From an uncultured Acidimicrobiales bacterium (GTDB taxonomy: Bacteria > Actinomycetota > Acidimicrobiia > Acidimicrobiales > SZUA-35), in contig CALIFY010000011.1 of assembly GCA_938021675.1 (NCBI GenBank), positions 1 through 50,014 of the forward strand: 50,014 bases of DNA. The letters run 5' to 3'. The position numbers and the translations under genes were made by a program. The notes under the pieces were generated by a model. It ran no database searches. It saw only the letters and a program-made list of their open reading frames with translations, and had not been told where the DNA came from. This document shows, piece by piece, positions 8,258 through 17,000 of the stretch (position 1 is its first letter; each line of letters starts with the position of its first letter).

Positions 8258-9334
8258 ATGACATCGACCGGCCGCGACGTGGTGCAGCAGACGTTTCCTC
8301 TCGGCCCGCAGTGGCCAACCATCGACCCGTTCCTGTTCGTCGCCCATCACCTCGATGTCTACCCGAAGGCCAACGACCGTTTTGGTCCCGATGCGACGCT
8401 CGACGGTCGCCAGGTCGGGCAGGACTTCGCCGGCATCGACGGCTGGAACATGTATCACGGCTCGGTCGTTCCCGGCTTCCCCCAACACCCCCACCGCGGG
8501 TTCGAAACGGTGACCTACGTCCGCCACGGGCTGATAGATCACGCCGATTCCCTCGGCGCGACCGCCCGGTTCGGTCGCGGTGACACCCAGTGGATGACGG
8601 CAGGCTCAGGGATTCAACACGCCGAGATGTTTCCGTTGCTCGACCGTTCGAACCCGAACCCGTTAGAAATGTTTCAGATCTGGCTAAATCTCCCGGCGGC
8701 CAACAAAATGGTCGACCCCTACTTCACCATGTTGTGGAGTGACACCATCCCCCGATTGACCATGACCGACACCGATGGTCGGACGTGCGAGATCACCGTC
8801 GTCGCTGGGTCGTTGGCCGGCGCCGAGCCGGCCAGCCCACCGCCTGACTCCTGGGCAGCCAAGTCCGACGCTGAGGTGGCTATTTGGCACCTCTCGTTTG
8901 AACCCCATGCCACCTGGGTCATGCCGGCCGCCTTGGGAGAAACGACCGGCCGCACCCTCTATGCCTTCGAAGGCTCATCGGTATCGATCACCGACATCGG
9001 CGATCACGGCAAGCCGTCGTGTCCGGCCACATACCTCGATGCCGGCACCGGTGCCATCGTCGACGCGACGACCGACCTGCGGCTGACGGCGGGCAACGAC
9101 GGGGTGGAGTGCGTTGTGCTCCAGGGTCGGCCCATCGCCGAACCGGTGGTGCAGCACGGTCCGTTTGTCATGAACACCCGAGCGGAGATCAACCAAGCCT
9201 TCGACGACTACCAGCGCACAGGGTTTGGCGGCTGGCCATGGCCAGATTCTGCGCCAAACCACGGCGCCGATGCTGGTCGGTTCGCCATCCACAGCGATGG
9301 CCGTCGCCAGGCAGTATCACCCAACTCACCGTAA
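8258..9334 (+). CDS. Pirin-family bicupin protein
   Basis: This 358-aa protein has the pirin N-terminal cupin with the metal site intact: His77 and His79 in HPHRGFETVTYV, then His121 and Glu123 in WMTAGSGIQHAEM. A second cupin-like half and a C-terminal NQAFDDYQRTGFGGWPW segment follow, as in bacterial pirins. I chose the ATG at 8258; the longer in-frame start at 8219 lacks a ribosome binding site and adds no conserved sequence. Some bacterial pirins show quercetin dioxygenase activity and others act as regulators, so the substrate cannot be given. It has a slightly longer middle than short pirins. Confidence 0.9.
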   Translation: MTSTGRDVVQQTFPLGPQWPTIDPFLFVAHHLDVYPKANDRFGPDATLDGRQVGQDFAGIDGWNMYHGSVVPGFPQHPHRGFETVTYVRHGLIDHADSLGATARFGRGDTQWMTAGSGIQHAEMFPLLDRSNPNPLEMFQIWLNLPAANKMVDPYFTMLWSDTIPRLTMTDTDGRTCEITVVAGSLAGAEPASPPPDSWAAKSDAEVAIWHLSFEPHATWVMPAALGETTGRTLYAFEGSSVSITDIGDHGKPSCPATYLDAGTGAIVDATTDLRLTAGNDGVECVVLQGRPIAEPVVQHGPFVMNTRAEINQAFDDYQRTGFGGWPWPDSAPNHGADAGRFAIHSDGRRQAVSPNSP

Positions 9335-9376
9335 ACACCCTCAACGCGGCGACCTGTAATACTTTGGCGTAGCAGC

Positions 9377-9382
9377 TACACT
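9377..9382 (+). promoter_or_regulatory. Predicted -10 box before the M15 peptidase gene
   Basis: TACACT sits eight bases before the ATG at 9391, which has no ribosome binding site. This fits a leaderless transcript. A convincing -35 element is not seen. Confidence 0.33.
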
Positions 9383-9390
9383 GTTTTGTA

Positions 9391-10779
9391 ATGGTCGACA
9401 AGGTGAGTCCACCGGCCAGGGCGGAATCGCAGAGTGTTCGGCGCCGTGCCATATGGTACGCGCCCGCCCAAATCAGCCGGGTGGTAATAGTCACTGTTGC
9501 GCTCTTGCTCTTTGGGAGCACGGCTGGCGTCGCCAGCTCCGATGAGTCGACCCCCGCATCGGAGCCCTCGACAACACCAGAGTCCTCCACTACCCAAGCT
9601 CCTCCGAGTACGGCAACGCCGTCGGGAAACAGCGGGGGCGCAACCGAGGAGGAGCGGGAGCGAGTCGACGCGGCCAAGGCCAAGAACGCGAAAGAACTCG
9701 ACGTGGCCGATGCCGACCTCAGTGAGGTCACGGCGGCGCTCGCGACCTTGCAAGAAAAAATCGAGGCACAAAAGATAGAGGTCGAGATCGCCAAGAAGCG
9801 GGTGACGCAAGCCCAAGCGGTTGTCGAGGGTATGCAGGCCGAGCTCACCGAGTTCGAGGCCGAGGTAGCAGTACTCGAAGCCGGGGTCGAACAGCAAGCC
9901 CTCCAAGCGTTCAAAGACGTCGATCTCGGTCCAACGGTGTTCGTCTCTCAAGACCCGAATCGAGCCATTCGAATGGACAACTTGCTGGCCAAAGCAACCC
10001 GATCCGATATCGATTTCGTCGCCACGCTGGCCGCAGCAAACGAAGACCTCAAGGATCGCCGGATCAGGGCCGGGATAGCGGTAGAAGCAGCCGCCGAACT
10101 CCAACGTGAGCAAGAGCGCCGGCTCGCAACGCTCAGAGACGATCAGGATGCCCAGGCCAGAGTGGCGGCTGACGCCGAACGACGACTCGATCATCTCCTC
10201 GCAGAACGCGCCGCCATCGCCGCCCTCGGCGAAGAACTCGAACCCGACCCGGCGACCGCCCCGGGGGCCGACACCGACCCGGCCACCGACACCTCTGCCG
10301 AAGACGATCTCGTCGACGAACTGAACAAGGTCCCCCCTCCCCCGCCGCCTGAAGAGGATCCAGCGCCGCCAGCACAGGTCGGCAACGCCGACATGCGAGA
10401 GGCGGGCAAAGGCATCGTGGTCCACAGTGACATCGTCGATGACGTCCGCCGGCTACTGAGCGCGGCCGACGCGGCGGGTGTTGATCTGGCCGGCGGCGGG
10501 TATCGGGATCCCGAGGCCCAGATCGCTACCAGGCGAAACAATTGCGGTACCAGCAACTATGCGATCTATGAAATGCCGGCCAGCCAGTGCAGCCCGCCGA
10601 CGGCGCGACCTGGAACGTCGATGCATGAGCAAGGCAAAGCCATCGACTTCACATACAACGGCAGCCTGATCCGCAGCCGATCCGGCGCCGGTTGGGAATG
10701 GCTCCGGGCCAACGCCGACCAATACGGGCTCTGCAACCTTCCGAGCGAGCCCTGGCACTGGTCGACGAACTGCCGCTAG
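9391..10779 (+). CDS. Secreted coiled-coil protein with C-terminal M15 (VanY-type) peptidase domain
   Basis: This 462-aa protein starts with a basic stretch and one hydrophobic segment (about 30-47) that is a signal peptide or anchor. A Ser/Thr/Pro-rich spacer follows, then about 190 residues of coiled coil (about 85-280), an acidic Pro-rich linker with a poly-Pro run, and a C-terminal peptidase domain (about 345-462). The domain has SxHxxGxAxD as SMHEQGKAID (His412, Asp419) and EPWHW (Glu453, His456), which are the zinc ligands and catalytic Glu of D-Ala-D-Ala carboxypeptidase/L,D-peptidase M15 enzymes. It probably trims peptidoglycan stem peptides outside the membrane. The coiled coil recalls the regulatory arms of PcsB/RipA-type hydrolases. 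Four Cys in the domain could form disulfides. Confidence 0.86.
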   Translation: MVDKVSPPARAESQSVRRRAIWYAPAQISRVVIVTVALLLFGSTAGVASSDESTPASEPSTTPESSTTQAPPSTATPSGNSGGATEEERERVDAAKAKNAKELDVADADLSEVTAALATLQEKIEAQKIEVEIAKKRVTQAQAVVEGMQAELTEFEAEVAVLEAGVEQQALQAFKDVDLGPTVFVSQDPNRAIRMDNLLAKATRSDIDFVATLAAANEDLKDRRIRAGIAVEAAAELQREQERRLATLRDDQDAQARVAADAERRLDHLLAERAAIAALGEELEPDPATAPGADTDPATDTSAEDDLVDELNKVPPPPPPEEDPAPPAQVGNADMREAGKGIVVHSDIVDDVRRLLSAADAAGVDLAGGGYRDPEAQIATRRNNCGTSNYAIYEMPASQCSPPTARPGTSMHEQGKAIDFTYNGSLIRSRSGAGWEWLRANADQYGLCNLPSEPWHWSTNCR

Positions 10780-10867
10780 TCCCCTCCGGCACCGCCCCCA
10801 ACTGACTCGCTACTGTGGCGAACACACGGTTCGTCGCTTATGGTCGGCGGCAGGAGGAACCGACATC

Positions 10868-11863
10868 ATGGACCTGTACGCACGACTCAACATTCTCGGC
10901 GGGCATTCGGTCCGGCTGCCCCGGGGCGACCTCGCAACCGCCATCCGGCTCGACAACGATCCGATCTCCCGGGCCAAAAGCTGGGCCGCCCAGGGGGCAG
11001 ACGTCATCCACGTCGTCGATCTCGACGCTGCAGCGCACCGCGACTACCGCAACCGGGCCATGATCGATCAACTGATCAAAGAGGTCGAGCTGCCGGTCCA
11101 AGTGGCCGGTGGTGTCCGGTCACCGCGGGAGGCGACCCGGCTGATCGAAGCGGGCGCCGATCGGGTGGTGATGGGCACCGCAGCGATCGAGAATCAAAAC
11201 ATGGTGTGGGAATTATGCAGAGACCTTCCGGCCAAGATCGTGGTGTCCATCGATGTCCGCCCAGACGACGAGATCGCTATCCGAGGATGGGCAGTCAACT
11301 CTGGACGCTACATGGAAGAGGTTCTCCTGGAGATGTCCGATGCCGGCGTCTCGGCGTTCCTTATCGCCGAGGCAGGCCGCAACGCCTTACTCGAACCGCC
11401 GAACGTCGGCATTTTGGCTCGAGCGCTCACCGCGGTCGACGATGATGTCATCGCCGCCGGAGGGGTACGGCACATAGACGACCTTCAAGACGTCATGGGA
11501 ACGACCGCCGATGGGAAAAGGGTCAAGGGCGTCATCGTTGGCCGCGAAGTAACCCACGGGCGATTCACCCTCGACGAGGCGCAAGCGGTATTGGCCACCG
11601 GGCCCCCGGTGAGAGATGCCGCGGCCCAAGAGGCCGCAGAGGAACCGGATCCAGCAATCGTCGAGTCAGCTCAGCGATACCAGATGTTGGCAAACGAGTT
11701 AGAACGGGCGGCGGCCCAGGCTCGTAATTCGGCTCAGCGTATGCTCGACGGCGAAGTGGCCAGAGGCCAGGCTCACGGTCTGAGTACTGTCGGACATATT
11801 CGCCGGTCCCAACAGCTGATGGACGAGATCGCTATCGACGCCGCCACCCAGCGCACCACCTGA
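10868..11863 (+). CDS. HisA/HisF-like TIM-barrel protein with altered active site and C-terminal extension
   Basis: Residues 1-245 align through the whole barrel with phosphoribosyl isomerase HisA/PriA: SVRLPRGD, DVIHVVDLDAA, VQVAGGVRS, IVVSIDVR, VIAAGGVRHIDDL and GVIVGRE. The first catalytic Asp of HisA, at the end of strand 1 (PA-x-D in the family), is Asn8 here (ARLNIL). The second, Asp129, is kept. The phosphate-binding loop usually reading DGT reads Asn172-Ala-Leu. Residues 250-331 form an extra Ala/Glu-rich helical tail. The ATG follows AGGAGG. No other his gene is nearby. It is probably a paralogue with a different role rather than the histidine enzyme, although activity is untested. 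Confidence 0.8.
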   Translation: MDLYARLNILGGHSVRLPRGDLATAIRLDNDPISRAKSWAAQGADVIHVVDLDAAAHRDYRNRAMIDQLIKEVELPVQVAGGVRSPREATRLIEAGADRVVMGTAAIENQNMVWELCRDLPAKIVVSIDVRPDDEIAIRGWAVNSGRYMEEVLLEMSDAGVSAFLIAEAGRNALLEPPNVGILARALTAVDDDVIAAGGVRHIDDLQDVMGTTADGKRVKGVIVGREVTHGRFTLDEAQAVLATGPPVRDAAAQEAAEEPDPAIVESAQRYQMLANELERAAAQARNSAQRMLDGEVARGQAHGLSTVGHIRRSQQLMDEIAIDAATQRTT

Positions 11864-11878
11864 CGACCAGACCCCATC

Positions 11879-11884
11879 TACGAT
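11879..11884 (+). promoter_or_regulatory. Predicted -10 box before the DUF1295 gene
   Basis: TACGAT lies six bases before the ATG at 11891, with no ribosome binding site between them, as expected of a leaderless transcript. It lies just downstream of the HisA-like stop codon. Confidence 0.35.
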
Positions 11885-11890
11885 CGTTCC

Positions 11891-12766
11891 ATGGCTATCA
11901 ACGCGCTTACCCAGACCGGCGTCGCCGCCTTACTCGGGCTCGGCATGGCACTGGCCGGCGGCCACCGTGGCGAAGAGGTAGGTACTATTCCGCTGTTCTT
12001 GCTGCTCGCCGTCGTGGCATACGCCATCCAATGGTTGGTGTACATCCCGTCGTTTCTGGCCAGAACCGAGCATTACTACGACCTAACCGGCTCGATCACC
12101 TATCAACTGATCGCTGTTCTGGCCCTCATCCTTACCGACGTCCGCGACCTTCGAACCATTCTGCTCAGCGTGATGATTCTCGTCTGGGCGCTGCGGCTTG
12201 GCACGTTCCTATTCGCCAGGGTCCGCAACGCTGGCAAGGACGGGCGCTTCGACACCATCAAGAACAATTGGGCCCGCTTTCTGGTGGCCTGGACCACCCA
12301 AGGGCTGTGGATCGTCATGACCGCGGCGGCGGCCTTGGCAGCCATGACATCGGGAACGAAACAATCGTTTGGCATCGTCGGGTTCTTGGGTTTCGCCATC
12401 TGGGCCAGCGGGTTCGCCATCGAGATCGTGGCCGACCGACAGAAGTCAACATGGCGGGCCGACCCGGCGAACGAAGGAGACTTCATCACCGTCGGTCTGT
12501 GGGCGTGGTCCCGCCATCCAAACTATTTCGGCGAGTTCATGTTGTGGGTCGGCGCCGCCATCGTTGCGCTGCCGGCGCTGGGCGGCTGGCAATACCTGAC
12601 GCTGGCGTCGCCGGTGTTTGTCTGGGTGTTACTGAATCGGATCAGCGGTGTACCGCTGTTGGAAAAACGATCGGATGCCCGGTGGGGAGGTCAGGAAGAC
12701 TACGAGGCCTACAAAGAAACGACACCGGTGTTCTTCCCCCGTCCCCCTCAACATGAGCCGGTTTGA
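11891..12766 (+). CDS. DUF1295 / steroid 5-alpha-reductase-like membrane protein
   Basis: This 291-aa protein has about seven hydrophobic helices and the C-terminal DUF1295 signature: ADRQKSTWRADPANEGDF, then GLWAWSRHPNYFGEFMLWVG, then a terminal region with LEKRSDARWGGQEDYEAYKE. The Arg-His-Pro-Asn-Tyr motif is the hallmark shared with the isoprenylcysteine methyltransferase / steroid reductase group and probably binds a cofactor. The substrate is unknown. It ends 19 bases from the convergent winged-helix gene. I see no separate terminator in that gap. Confidence 0.86.
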   Translation: MAINALTQTGVAALLGLGMALAGGHRGEEVGTIPLFLLLAVVAYAIQWLVYIPSFLARTEHYYDLTGSITYQLIAVLALILTDVRDLRTILLSVMILVWALRLGTFLFARVRNAGKDGRFDTIKNNWARFLVAWTTQGLWIVMTAAAALAAMTSGTKQSFGIVGFLGFAIWASGFAIEIVADRQKSTWRADPANEGDFITVGLWAWSRHPNYFGEFMLWVGAAIVALPALGGWQYLTLASPVFVWVLLNRISGVPLLEKRSDARWGGQEDYEAYKETTPVFFPRPPQHEPV

Positions 12767-12785
12767 GCGGCCTCTTTCTCGCCCC

Positions 12786-13988
12786 TCAGGACGCCGATAG
12801 TTTCTTCTGAAGCGGCGTTGGGAAGCTTGGCTTCACGACAACGTCACCAACAAAGTTGGTCACTCGCTCGACCTCCCTATCGATGAGCGCTCGATGGTCG
12901 GTCCCGACCGCTTCGAGAAGTTCTACGACCACCGCACCATCGCGTTGTTGCGACCACCCTCCGACGATCCGACCATCAACCCAGACGGTCGGTCCGATGT
13001 TGCCGTTGCGATCGAAGAGGCAGCGCTCATGTTCGCCGAGAAACCACCCCCGTTCCTTCCAACCCATGGGAGTCGGGTCGAGCGACGGAAGCAGCGTGGC
13101 CCACGGCGCATCCGAATCGAACGTCTCCAAGTCGTCGATATTCGAATCGGGGAGCACGAATCCGGTTGTCTCCCCTCCCAGCGAAACTTCGACGGGGTCG
13201 ATGGCCGCGAGGGCCGCTCGGGTTTTCGTTTTGGTCCAGCCGGTCCACCACGCGATATCGGTCAACGTTCCCGGCCCGAAGCGAGCCAGCCACCGACGCA
13301 CCAGTTCACTCGATGCCACCGTGGGGGTGGGGTCATCGGGCGGCGGCGCCCCGTTGGCCAGCCACCGGTCTCGGCGATGCCATCGATACTGTCGACCGGT
13401 CCAGTTTCCGGCCGGACGGCCTCGGGCCAACAGTCCCTCGACGGCCATCAAGGCCAGCACTCGGCTGGTAGCACCGGCTTCGACGGCGTTCTTTGTTCCC
13501 GCCCCCATGGTGATCTTGGTTCCCAGTGACGGAATCGCCGACGTCAACTCCCGAGCCGATCGGCCCTCGTCTCCAAGGGCGTCGAGAACGTCGGCTGACA
13601 CGTCGGCCAACCAACGGTCCGGTTTTTCGAGACCTGAGTCCGACAGAAAGCGGAGCAGTCGTCGCCGCTCGACGGCAGCCACATCGATCGACGACGATCG
13701 CTCAACCACCGGTAGGGCGTCGAGCGATGCCACGAACAAGGTGCGCCGCATCGCCAGGGTGCGGAGTAACGTCCGCCGCTCGAACAAGGCCGCCTCGATG
13801 TCACCGACCGTGACGCCAGCCACCCTGGCCCCAACCGACAAGAAGATGGTGGCCGGATCGGTGGCGTGAAGAACCACGAGGTCATCCACCACTCCTTCCA
13901 CGGCACCTTGGGCCAGGTCGGTCGGTCTGGCCAGTCGATGCCGTTCGGCCAACAAGGCCCGTCGCTGTTCGACCGAAATGCGCTGCAC
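12786..13988 (-). CDS. Winged-helix DNA-binding protein, AlkZ-like (HTH_42) family
   Basis: I start this 400-aa protein at the GTG at 13988 (VQRISVEQRRALLAERHRL), preceded by a strong GGAGG. A longer upstream frame lacks similarity. The family is recognised by the N-terminal segment just cited, by FLSVGARVAGVTVGDIEAALFERR and by the late LLPSLDPTPMGWKERGWFLGEH. AlkZ-type DNA glycosylases that unhook crosslinks carry a Gln-x-Gln motif after the first helices. At the corresponding place this protein has His41-Ala-Thr43 (LHATDPAT), so it belongs to an AlkZ-like branch whose activity I cannot state. It lies downstream of the giant DUF11 gene on the same strand, separated by a hairpin. Confidence 0.8.
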   Translation of the reverse strand: MQRISVEQRRALLAERHRLARPTDLAQGAVEGVVDDLVVLHATDPATIFLSVGARVAGVTVGDIEAALFERRTLLRTLAMRRTLFVASLDALPVVERSSSIDVAAVERRRLLRFLSDSGLEKPDRWLADVSADVLDALGDEGRSARELTSAIPSLGTKITMGAGTKNAVEAGATSRVLALMAVEGLLARGRPAGNWTGRQYRWHRRDRWLANGAPPPDDPTPTVASSELVRRWLARFGPGTLTDIAWWTGWTKTKTRAALAAIDPVEVSLGGETTGFVLPDSNIDDLETFDSDAPWATLLPSLDPTPMGWKERGWFLGEHERCLFDRNGNIGPTVWVDGRIVGGWSQQRDGAVVVELLEAVGTDHRALIDREVERVTNFVGDVVVKPSFPTPLQKKLSAS

Positions 13989-14016
13989 GCAACGACCTCC
14001 ATAGCATGTTGGTCCG

Positions 14017-14043
14017 CTGACTCCGGTCACATGCCGGAGACAG
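14017..14043 (-). terminator. Hairpin between the giant DUF11 gene and the winged-helix gene
   Basis: Arms CTGACTCCGG (14017-14026) and CCGGAGACAG (14034-14043) pair over ten positions with one mismatch around a seven-base loop. It lies about 25 bases past the DUF11 stop. No T run follows on the minus strand, so it may be a weak or factor-assisted terminator or an mRNA-stabilising structure. Confidence 0.4.
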
Positions 14044-14068
14044 CTTGCGCTAGCTACGGTACCGACAC

Positions 14069-17000
14069 CTACACCGAGGAACGTTCGGTCCCCCACCAAC
14101 GATTTGCCGCGGTCAGTGTCAGGCCGAGCATGAGCAGCCCAATCGCCGCCACGAACAGCGCACCGGAACGGCTACCGGTGATTGGCAAGAAGGGTATGGG
14201 CACCGGTGGCTGACCATCAACATCCGATTGGATTTCGGCGGTGACCGAGGCGACCACCGGGTCGATCCCGTCGCCGGCAACGCTGGCACGATTCACCAAC
14301 TCCAAACCGGGCCGATCTTCGGCGACCGCGGTCACCACCACCGACACGGGCTCGGAGACCGCCACCGAACCAAGGTCACATCGAACGGTGACGCCATCGA
14401 GGGCACACGAACCGGAATCGGAGGCAACCGATGCACCGACGAGTGTCAGGCCATCGGGCATCTGATCCTCGACGACAACTCCGGTGGCGCGAGCCGGTCC
14501 GAGATTGTCGACGACGATGGTGTAGCTGGCGGTCGCCCCTGGCGCCAGCGACGTGTCGTCGACCAGCTTGTCTAGGGCGAGTGTCGATTCCCGGCCAACT
14601 TCGCCGGTCACCGACGCCGTGTTGCCGTCCGGGTCGGGGTCGGCCACATCGCCCGATACCGAAGCCGAGTTGGTCAGCGAGCCCGTCGCCCCCTCTTCGA
14701 CGTTGACGGCCACGACGACCGAAGACGTACCGTTGGCTGGCACGGTGCCCAGTGAACAGGTGACCGTCGCTCCAGCGGCGATACACGAGGGATCACTGTC
14801 CGCCGACTCGAAACTCAGCCCGACCGGCAGGTCGTCGGTGACGACCACGCCAGGCGCATCCGATGGACCGGCGTTTGTCACGGTCAGTTCGTATTGGGCC
14901 GGTCGGCCGGCCGACAGCTCACCGGCCAACGTCTTCTCCAACGAAAGGTCGGCGATCGCTTCGACCACCGACTCATCGGAGGTTGCGTTGTTTGTAGGAT
15001 CTGGGTCGGGGGTCGAGGAGCTGACCGCGGCGTTGTTGGCCAGCTGAAACTCGTCGCTGACGAACGGTTCGACGAGTCCGGTCACCTCGAACGACTCTGT
15101 GGCCCCTGCCTGAACGGTGCCCAGTGGACACTCGATCGCTCCGCCCGATGCCTCACACCCACCGGTGTCCGATACGTAGGTCACTCCGGCCGGCAGTGCG
15201 TCGGCAACGACAACGTCGAGAGCATCGGAAGGTCCGGCGTTGGCCACCGTTATCACCCAGCTCAGCTCTTGACCGGCCACCGGATCGTTCACTCTGTCTT
15301 TGGTAATCAACAGATCAGCCGACGTGTCTACTTCGACCTCTTCCCCTTCGGTGCTTGGTGGGGAGTCGTCACCGGTGGCGGTCGCCTCGTTGACCAAACT
15401 CGACTGCTCCACCGTTGCCGAGTCGACCAGAACCGTTATCTCGAAGTCGGTAACCTGGCCCACACCGAGCGTGCCTACGACGCAACTCACCGTCGATGTC
15501 GTAGCCCCCGGATTGTTGGTGCATCCGGCCGAGGCGGAAACGAAAGAGGTTCCGGCCGGTAGTTGGTCGACGATCGACACGTTATCGGAGACCGACGGGC
15601 CAACATTTGTCACCGACAAGGTGTAGGTCAGCGCCTCACCAGCCACTACGGGTTGCGGGGCGGCCGTCTTTGTCAGCTCCAGACCGGCGCTGCGTCCGAC
15701 GGTCGAGTCGTTTGTGTCGCCGTTGTCGCTTGGGTCCGGGTCGGCGGTATCGGAGGAGACCGCCGCGTCGTTTGTGATCACCGCCCCCTCTTCGAGCGAG
15801 TCATCGACGGCCACGGTTACGGTGACGACGATCGAGGCGCCAGCCGGGATCGTTGCATACGTGCATGAGACTGCGCCTGTGCAGGCACCGTCGTCTACCG
15901 AAACCAATGTCGTTCCGGCCGGAAGGTTGTCGACCAGTACCGCGTTCTGGGCGTCCGATGGGCCGTGGTTTTCGATGGTGATGGTGTAGTCGAACTCGCT
16001 ACCGGCCACCACCGGTTCCGACGGACCGGACTTCACCACCGACAGGTCGGCGCTGGCCACCACCGGCGTCTCCTCGTCTTCTGTGTTGTCGGACGGGTCG
16101 GGGTCCGGCGTGTCTGAGGTAACCGACGCCTGGTTTTCCAGGGTTGAACCATCGATCACGTCGCTGTCGAGGATGAATGCGATGACGACCGAAACGGTTT
16201 CTCCCGCTGGGACCACCGGGACGGTGCACACAACGTTTGAGCCCACCAGCCCACAGTTGGCGCTCGATGTCGTGGGATCGAACGTCGCACCGGCTGGCAC
16301 TGGGTCGGTCACCACGATGCCGAGCGCGTCGGACGGACCGTCATTGGTCACCGTCACGTCGTAGCTGATCGGATCGCCGGGAACCGCCGGTGAGGTCAAG
16401 GCGGTTTTGACGAGCGATAGGTCGGCTTCTGGCCCAACGCCGGCCGTGTCATCGCCGTCGTTGTTCGATGGGTCTGGGTCCGGCGTATCGGAGGTGACCG
16501 AGGCGGAGTTGGCGATCGGATCGACCGTCGCCGGATCGATGTCGGCCACGATGGTAAAGATGATCGTTTCGCCGGCCAGTAGGTCGGCTTCGGTGCAGGT
16601 CACGTCTTGAGGGGCGGCGGGAATGGTCGAGCAGGCCGTTGAAGACGACGGCACGCCGGGGGCGGGCACGAAGGTCAACGATGGCGGCAGGCTGTCGGTG
16701 ACCGAAACGTTGTTGGCGATCGACGTACCGGCGTTGGTTACCTCGATTTCCCATGTCATGGGCTCGCCGGGTACCGCCGGGTCGGTTACCGCTCGCTTGA
16801 TCAACGACAGGTCGGCTTCGAAGGTAACTTCGGTTTCGTCATCATCGGTGTTGTTGGCCGGGTCGGGGTCCGGGCTGTCGGACGTCACCGTGGCCGAGTT
16901 CACCGTTGGGGTCGCCGCCGAGTCCGTCACGAAGACTTCAATGTCGAACGTCACCGCGTCGCCGGCGGCGATGGTGCCTAGTACACACGTGACCAGGCCG

